NCBI GenBank assembly: GCA_913050105.1
Contig: CAJWZN010000039.1
Coordinates: 1-10,541, forward strand
DNA: 10,541 nucleotides
From: an uncultured Synechococcus sp.
Lineage (GTDB): Bacteria > Cyanobacteriota > Cyanobacteriia > PCC-6307 > Cyanobiaceae
Reading direction: 5' to 3'
The position numbers and the translations under genes are program-made. The first letter of the stretch is position 1, and each line of letters opens with the position of its first letter. The notes below the pieces were generated by a model. That model saw only the letters and a program-made list of their open reading frames with translations, had not been told where the DNA came from and searched no databases. Positions 7,075 to 10,541 of the stretch are shown here, in pieces.

Positions 7075-7755
7075 CTACTCAACAGATGGCAACAGAGCTC
7101 CGTCCTCCATCCGCAGGAGCCGATCGGCCACATCGAGGATCCTGGGATCGTGGGTCACGATCAGCACTGCACAGTCCTGCTCGCGGGCCAGCCGTCGCAA
7201 CAGCTCCACCACCTCTCGGCCTGTGGCTCCATCGAGAGCAGCTGTTGGCTCATCTGCAAGCAGCAGCCTTGGATGCGCAGCAAGTGCCCTGGCAATCGCG
7301 ACCCGTTGCTTCTGGCCACCGGAAAGGTCATGAGGCAGTTTGCCCATCTGATCTTCGAGGCCAACGGATCGGAGCCAGTGGCGAGCTTCATCCCGACGGG
7401 CCCGATAGCCCAGATCTGGAAGCAGATCGGCCCCCATCTGAACGTTCTGCTCAGCGGTGAGGCAGCGCAAAAGATTGTGGCCCTGGAAGATCATCCCGAT
7501 CCGGCGCCGAACCTGCTGCCTGCGTCGACGCCCAGCACGATCGAGGCGTTCCCCCAGAACACTCACCGTGCCCTGCTGAACCGTACGCAACGCTCCGATG
7601 AGGGTCAGCAGTGTTGTTTTTCCACATCCTGAAGGTCCCGTCAGCAGGACAACTTCCCCAGGTTCAATCTTGAGGCTGATGTTCTGAAGCACCGTTCGGA
7701 GCATTTCTCCTTGGCCGAACGCATGGCTCAGAGACTCGATCTCAACTGCTGGCAT
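7075..7755 (-). CDS. devA: ABC exporter ATP-binding protein, DevA family
   Basis: DevA is the ATPase of a DevBCA (MacB-like) exporter and powers substrate export by ATP hydrolysis at the inner face of the cytoplasmic membrane. The 226-residue protein has Walker A GPSGCGKTT (40-48), Q-loop Gln91 in MIFQGHNLL, signature LSGGQKQRVAIARAL (144-158), Walker B LLLADEPTAAL (164-174) and H-loop His202 in IVTHD. All catalytic elements are intact. I chose the ATG giving MPAVEIESLSHAFG; its first base is the last base of the devC stop (TGATG), and GGAG sits 8 nt upstream. The frame stays open further upstream but only as an overlap with devC. The closest relatives are DevA proteins of cyanobacteria, related to LolD and MacB ATPases. 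In Anabaena DevBCA exports heterocyst glycolipids with a TolC-like protein; this organism appears unicellular, so the substrate here is unknown. Confidence 0.95.
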   Translation of the reverse strand: MPAVEIESLSHAFGQGEMLRTVLQNISLKIEPGEVVLLTGPSGCGKTTLLTLIGALRTVQQGTVSVLGERLDRAGRRRRQQVRRRIGMIFQGHNLLRCLTAEQNVQMGADLLPDLGYRARRDEARHWLRSVGLEDQMGKLPHDLSGGQKQRVAIARALAAHPRLLLADEPTAALDGATGREVVELLRRLAREQDCAVLIVTHDPRILDVADRLLRMEDGALLPSVE

Positions 7756-8924
7756 CAGAAGATCTCCGCCGGATCCGCATCCACAAGTCGTCGCATCGCC
7801 AGCAGCGCAGAGAGCATGCACATCACCAGAATCATTCCGCCAACAGTGAGTGCTCGCGTTGCGTTCATTCCAACGGGGAGGCTTGTTGCATCACGCACGA
7901 ACCAATAGAGGCCCTGACCAGCCAGATAAGCCGGGACGTAGCCCATGACGGCCAGGTAAAACCCCTCTCGCATCACGACGCCCAACAAATCGCTGAGGCG
8001 ATGGCCCATAGCCATCAACGTGGCGTATTCCGGGAGATGGTCACTGACATCTGTGTACAGAACCTGATAAACGATCACACATCCAACGACGAAGCCCATA
8101 GCGGCTCCGAGGGTGAAAATGAAACCGATTGAAGTGCCGCTCTTCCAGTAGTTTTTTTCGAATTCAATAAATCCCTGTTTGGTGAGAACTTTCACGTCGT
8201 CGGGGAGTCGCGACTGAAGCCTTTCCACCACCTGCTGTGGATCAGAATCAGGACGCAAGCGGATCAAGCCCACTTCAATGGATCCAGGCGGTTTCTGAGG
8301 TGCAAGGTCCAGGAAGGTTTCCGTGCTGGTGAGCAGATTGCCGTCAGCTCCAAAGCTTGTGCCGAGACTCACCAGCCCTTCAACACGAATCCGGTTGCCT
8401 GCAATCTCGGTTTCGACGGTTCGTCCCTCGCGATACCAATCGGCGATAGGGCCGAATTCGGGCCGAGACAATTGATCAAACAGAATCCTTCCTTTTTGTT
8501 TGAGTGATTCCGTTTTCTGCGAAAGGCTTGGGTCAACAAAAAAAGGATCGTCTGGATTGAATCCCAACGCCAGGATCGCTCTGTTGAGACGAGTTTCCGG
8601 GTTTCTCCACAGCATTAAGCCCCAGTGCACTGGACTGACGCCCTCCACAGCTGGGTCAGCAAGGGTCTGAACCAGCCGTCTGCGCGGAAAACCCGCCATT
8701 CGAATCGAGCTGGCGGAGCGCGGACTGATCAACACCAGATCGGCATCAAACAATCGGTGAACCGTGACGCTCGCATCAAAAAGGCCATCTCTGAACCCCA
8801 GTTGCATGAACATCAGGATCCCGGCGAAACTGATGCCGGCAAGAGCAACGAGCAGCCGGACAGGCTGGCGGGACAGCAACAGCCAGGACAGAGGAATCCG
8901 TCTCCCCTGCCAGAGGTTTCTCAT
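7755..8924 (-). CDS. devC: ABC exporter permease, DevC family
   Basis: DevC is the membrane permease of the DevBCA exporter, with a MacB/FtsX-like layout. In the 389 residues I see a first membrane segment at about 23-44 (LLVALAGISFAGILMF), a large extracytoplasmic domain of about 220 residues, then three further segments at about 265-290, 318-342 and 358-378. This four-helix pattern with a big first periplasmic loop is typical of the family. KNYWKSGTSIGFIF (257-270) marks entry into the second helix, and the DHLPEYATLMAMG stretch (295-307) between helices 2 and 3 is the usual coupling region facing the ATPase. The ATG overlaps the devB stop (ATGA), with AGG about 9 nt upstream, and the stop overlaps the devA start. 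Length and layout are normal. The substrate is not evident from sequence. Confidence 0.94.
   Translation of the reverse strand: MRNLWQGRRIPLSWLLLSRQPVRLLVALAGISFAGILMFMQLGFRDGLFDASVTVHRLFDADLVLISPRSASSIRMAGFPRRRLVQTLADPAVEGVSPVHWGLMLWRNPETRLNRAILALGFNPDDPFFVDPSLSQKTESLKQKGRILFDQLSRPEFGPIADWYREGRTVETEIAGNRIRVEGLVSLGTSFGADGNLLTSTETFLDLAPQKPPGSIEVGLIRLRPDSDPQQVVERLQSRLPDDVKVLTKQGFIEFEKNYWKSGTSIGFIFTLGAAMGFVVGCVIVYQVLYTDVSDHLPEYATLMAMGHRLSDLLGVVMREGFYLAVMGYVPAYLAGQGLYWFVRDATSLPVGMNATRALTVGGMILVMCMLSALLAMRRLVDADPAEIF
7764..7767 (-). promoter_or_regulatory. Shine-Dalgarno for devA
   Basis: GGAG lies 8 nt before the devA ATG, inside the end of devC. It decides the devA start at the TGATG overlap in preference to longer in-frame openings, and supports coupled translation of devC and devA. 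Confidence 0.6.
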
Positions 8925-9808
8925 GGTTCGAACCTGGCGATCACCTTCAACCCAGCCAGTCGCAGCACGCGACGTGCATCGGCATCGTCCAGGGCCACCA
9001 GAACCTCCACCACGCGTGCATCGGCATCACCGGTGGGATCCGTAGACAACACTTCGCGCTGCTGAACCTGGGGGCTGATCTGGATGACACGGCCCTTCAA
9101 TTTGCCGCTGAAGCCACCGTTCTCACTGCTCAACTGCACCGATTGGTTGAGGCCGATTCGGGCGACATCGGATTCGTATACCTCGATGCGGGCCTGCATT
9201 CTTTGGCTGGCTCCAAGGTCGAGAACTCCTTCGGGACCGGGCTTTTCTCCTTCTCGGGCATGCACCTCAAGCACCAGACCATCCAGAGGAGCAATCAACT
9301 CACTTCGGTCGAAGTCAGCTTTCAGGCCGCGTCGACGCGCCTTGGCTTGGTCCAGACGACCCTCAAGGCGAATCAGTTCGTTCTGCTTTTCCTCAAGAAG
9401 CACCAATGACGCAGCTCCCCATTCGGCAGCTTTGTCGTAACGGGACACTTCCAGCTCCTGCATGGTGATCTCCTCCATCAGGCTGGCCATTTGTGCGTCC
9501 AATTCGTCCAGATCAGCCTGGAGCCCTGCACGGTTGTCGAATCGAGCCAGCACTTGCCCACGGGTCACCATCTCTCCCTCGTCCACCAGCAGCTCTGAGA
9601 TCCGGGGCGAAATGGCTCTGCTGGCGCTGGGGCCATCCAATCTTCGAAAATCTCCTTCGGGCTCAAGTTGCCCAAGAGCAGCAACAGCTTCAACGGACTG
9701 TGAAACGGTTTCACTGGGGGCCGCTTCCGGCGGCGTTTCCGCTGGTCGGGGGCTGCAAGCAACAGCAGCAATCGCGACTCCAAAAATCAGAATTGCGCGC
9801 GATGGCAT
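8921..9808 (-). CDS. devB: Membrane fusion (HlyD/MacA-like) subunit, DevB family; probable lipoprotein
   Basis: DevB is the periplasmic adaptor that links the DevC/DevA pump to an outer-membrane channel such as TolC. The 295-residue protein has the DevB-type stretch ALGQLEPEG (44-52), a first lipoyl half-motif (SELLVDEGEMVTRGQVLARF, 71-90), a long charged coiled coil (about 95-168), the second lipoyl half (LIAPLDGLVLEVHAREGE, 171-188), and a beta-barrel domain to the end. Its N-terminus MPSRAILIFGVAIAAVACSP looks like a lipoprotein signal with Cys18 as acylation site, rather than a plain membrane anchor. I chose this ATG because it begins the signal peptide, 5 nt after the pcyA stop; longer in-frame openings run back into pcyA and lack a signal. 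GAGTGA precedes it as a weak ribosome-binding site. It is short for the family because the coiled coil is modest. Confidence 0.93.
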   Translation of the reverse strand: MPSRAILIFGVAIAAVACSPRPAETPPEAAPSETVSQSVEAVAALGQLEPEGDFRRLDGPSASRAISPRISELLVDEGEMVTRGQVLARFDNRAGLQADLDELDAQMASLMEEITMQELEVSRYDKAAEWGAASLVLLEEKQNELIRLEGRLDQAKARRRGLKADFDRSELIAPLDGLVLEVHAREGEKPGPEGVLDLGASQRMQARIEVYESDVARIGLNQSVQLSSENGGFSGKLKGRVIQISPQVQQREVLSTDPTGDADARVVEVLVALDDADARRVLRLAGLKVIARFEP

Positions 9809-9813
9809 TGAAA

Positions 9814-10541
9814 TCACTCGGGACGAGGAGGATTGTCGAACAGCAGTGATTCGATATATCGATCGGCCCAATCCGCGTCGAAAGCCTTCTCCAGCACCCG
9901 TCGGGTTTTGTCGTTGCGTTTCTGCTGGAGGCAATAGTTCAGCTGACCCTCATAACGAGAGATCGTAGAAGCCGCATCCACCGGTTCGCATGATGCCTCG
10001 CCAACCGCCTGGTGAAGCACCGCCAGAACGTTGGAGACATGTTGTTGGAAGAGATCCTCTTCATCCGGTCCATCCGGACGGATGAAGCACACATGTGGTG
10101 AAAAAATTGTTCCCCATCCAGGCAGATCGCGGGATTGTCGGAAAGGGGGACGCGGCAGAGCCGCCAGGGCACGGTCAATCGACGCAGGCAAGGCATCGGT
10201 GACCGGAGAAAGATCGACAATGGCTGCCGATACGCCGCCAGGTCCGGCAACGATGTCGGCTCCAAAAATCGGCAAATCGAAACGGGGATCGGGAAACCAC
10301 ACGCAGTGCAGGATCTGAAGACCTCGCCCCAACCTGGCGAGCTCGAGGTGAATCTTGCGAACTCCACGGCAACGGAGCAGCTCGTTACTGATCAAGAGCC
10401 CTTCACCATCGAGAACGCCTTCGATGCGATCAAGCCCGGTGTTGACCGGGAGAGGTTCGAGTTGCGGCAGTCCTTCCCAGGCTGAACGGATCACACCGTT
10501 CAAAGCCGTCACAAGAGGAGGTACCGCCTGTGGAGGTTCGG
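9814..10541 (-). CDS. pcyA: Phycocyanobilin:ferredoxin oxidoreductase (5' end beyond window)
   Basis: PcyA makes phycocyanobilin from biliverdin IXalpha by a four-electron, ferredoxin-dependent reduction, feeding phycobiliprotein and phytochrome chromophores in the cytoplasm. Numbering from the internal GTG at 10512, the residues that bind or protonate the bilin are all present: His55 and Glu57 (IHLELA), His69 (LHCVWFP), Asp86 (GADIVAGPGGVSA), and Asn200, Lys202, Val206 (RNDKTRRVLEKAF). They match His74, Glu76, His88, Asp105, Asn219, Lys221 and Val225 of the Synechocystis enzyme with a constant offset of 19. The frame stays open to the right edge (PPLVTALNGVIRSAW), and that extra stretch aligns with the Synechocystis N-terminus, so I think the true start lies outside; the GTG at 10512 lacks a good ribosome-binding site. 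The stop is 5 nt before devB, implying one transcript with devBCA. Confidence 0.96.
   Translation of the reverse strand, partial: EPPQAVPPLVTALNGVIRSAWEGLPQLEPLPVNTGLDRIEGVLDGEGLLISNELLRCRGVRKIHLELARLGRGLQILHCVWFPDPRFDLPIFGADIVAGPGGVSAAIVDLSPVTDALPASIDRALAALPRPPFRQSRDLPGWGTIFSPHVCFIRPDGPDEEDLFQQHVSNVLAVLHQAVGEASCEPVDAASTISRYEGQLNYCLQQKRNDKTRRVLEKAFDADWADRYIESLLFDNPPRPE

Noticed and set aside
9809..9934. Longer DevB starting inside pcyA
   Set aside because: The extra 42 residues are out of frame with, and overlap, the conserved PcyA C-terminus, and would bury the signal peptide that begins at the ATG.

Overview
The window looks like a compact piece of core chromosome from a GC-rich unicellular picocyanobacterium, most likely marine Synechococcus or a Cyanobium relative. 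The marker is a phycocyanobilin:ferredoxin oxidoreductase (PcyA), which occurs in bilin-making cyanobacteria. It is supported by a DevBCA-type exporter, a short cyanobacterial-style EF-Ts, a RecG with a long N-terminal extension, and by-eye GC well above that of low-GC Prochlorococcus. The genus is an inference from gene content; no rRNA gene is present.

Every gene I can support lies on the minus strand, so transcription runs from right to left. The first block (right end, 10541 to about 6835) is pcyA, devB, devC, devA and a 51-codon basic protein. pcyA and devB are separated by 5 nt, devB/devC overlap as ATGA, devC/devA overlap as TGATG, and the small gene starts 31 nt after devA. A strong intrinsic terminator (6835-6861) closes the block. 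The second unit is a family 2 glycosyltransferase (5853-6800) starting just past that terminator. The third block is rpsB, tsf, an uncharacterised 390-codon gene, recG, and a 5' portion of a D-Ala-D-Ala dipeptidase-like gene cut by the left edge. In it tsf and the unknown gene are 5 nt apart, the unknown gene overlaps recG by 46 nt, and the dipeptidase starts 35 nt after recG.

Functionally the window joins translation (S2, EF-Ts), replication-fork repair (RecG), cell-wall dipeptide hydrolysis, surface or envelope glycosylation, bilin pigment synthesis and an ABC export system. Coding density is very high; the longest gap is 126 nt, upstream of rpsB. I see no mobile element, CRISPR array, tRNA or rRNA.

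I did not find a convincing new defence or mobile system. The points most worth checking are the tight coupling of a pigment gene to an exporter, the probable lipoprotein form of DevB, the unknown gene between tsf and recG with its overlapping TTG-started recG, the small basic protein, and the repeat-flanked hairpin between rpsB and tsf.
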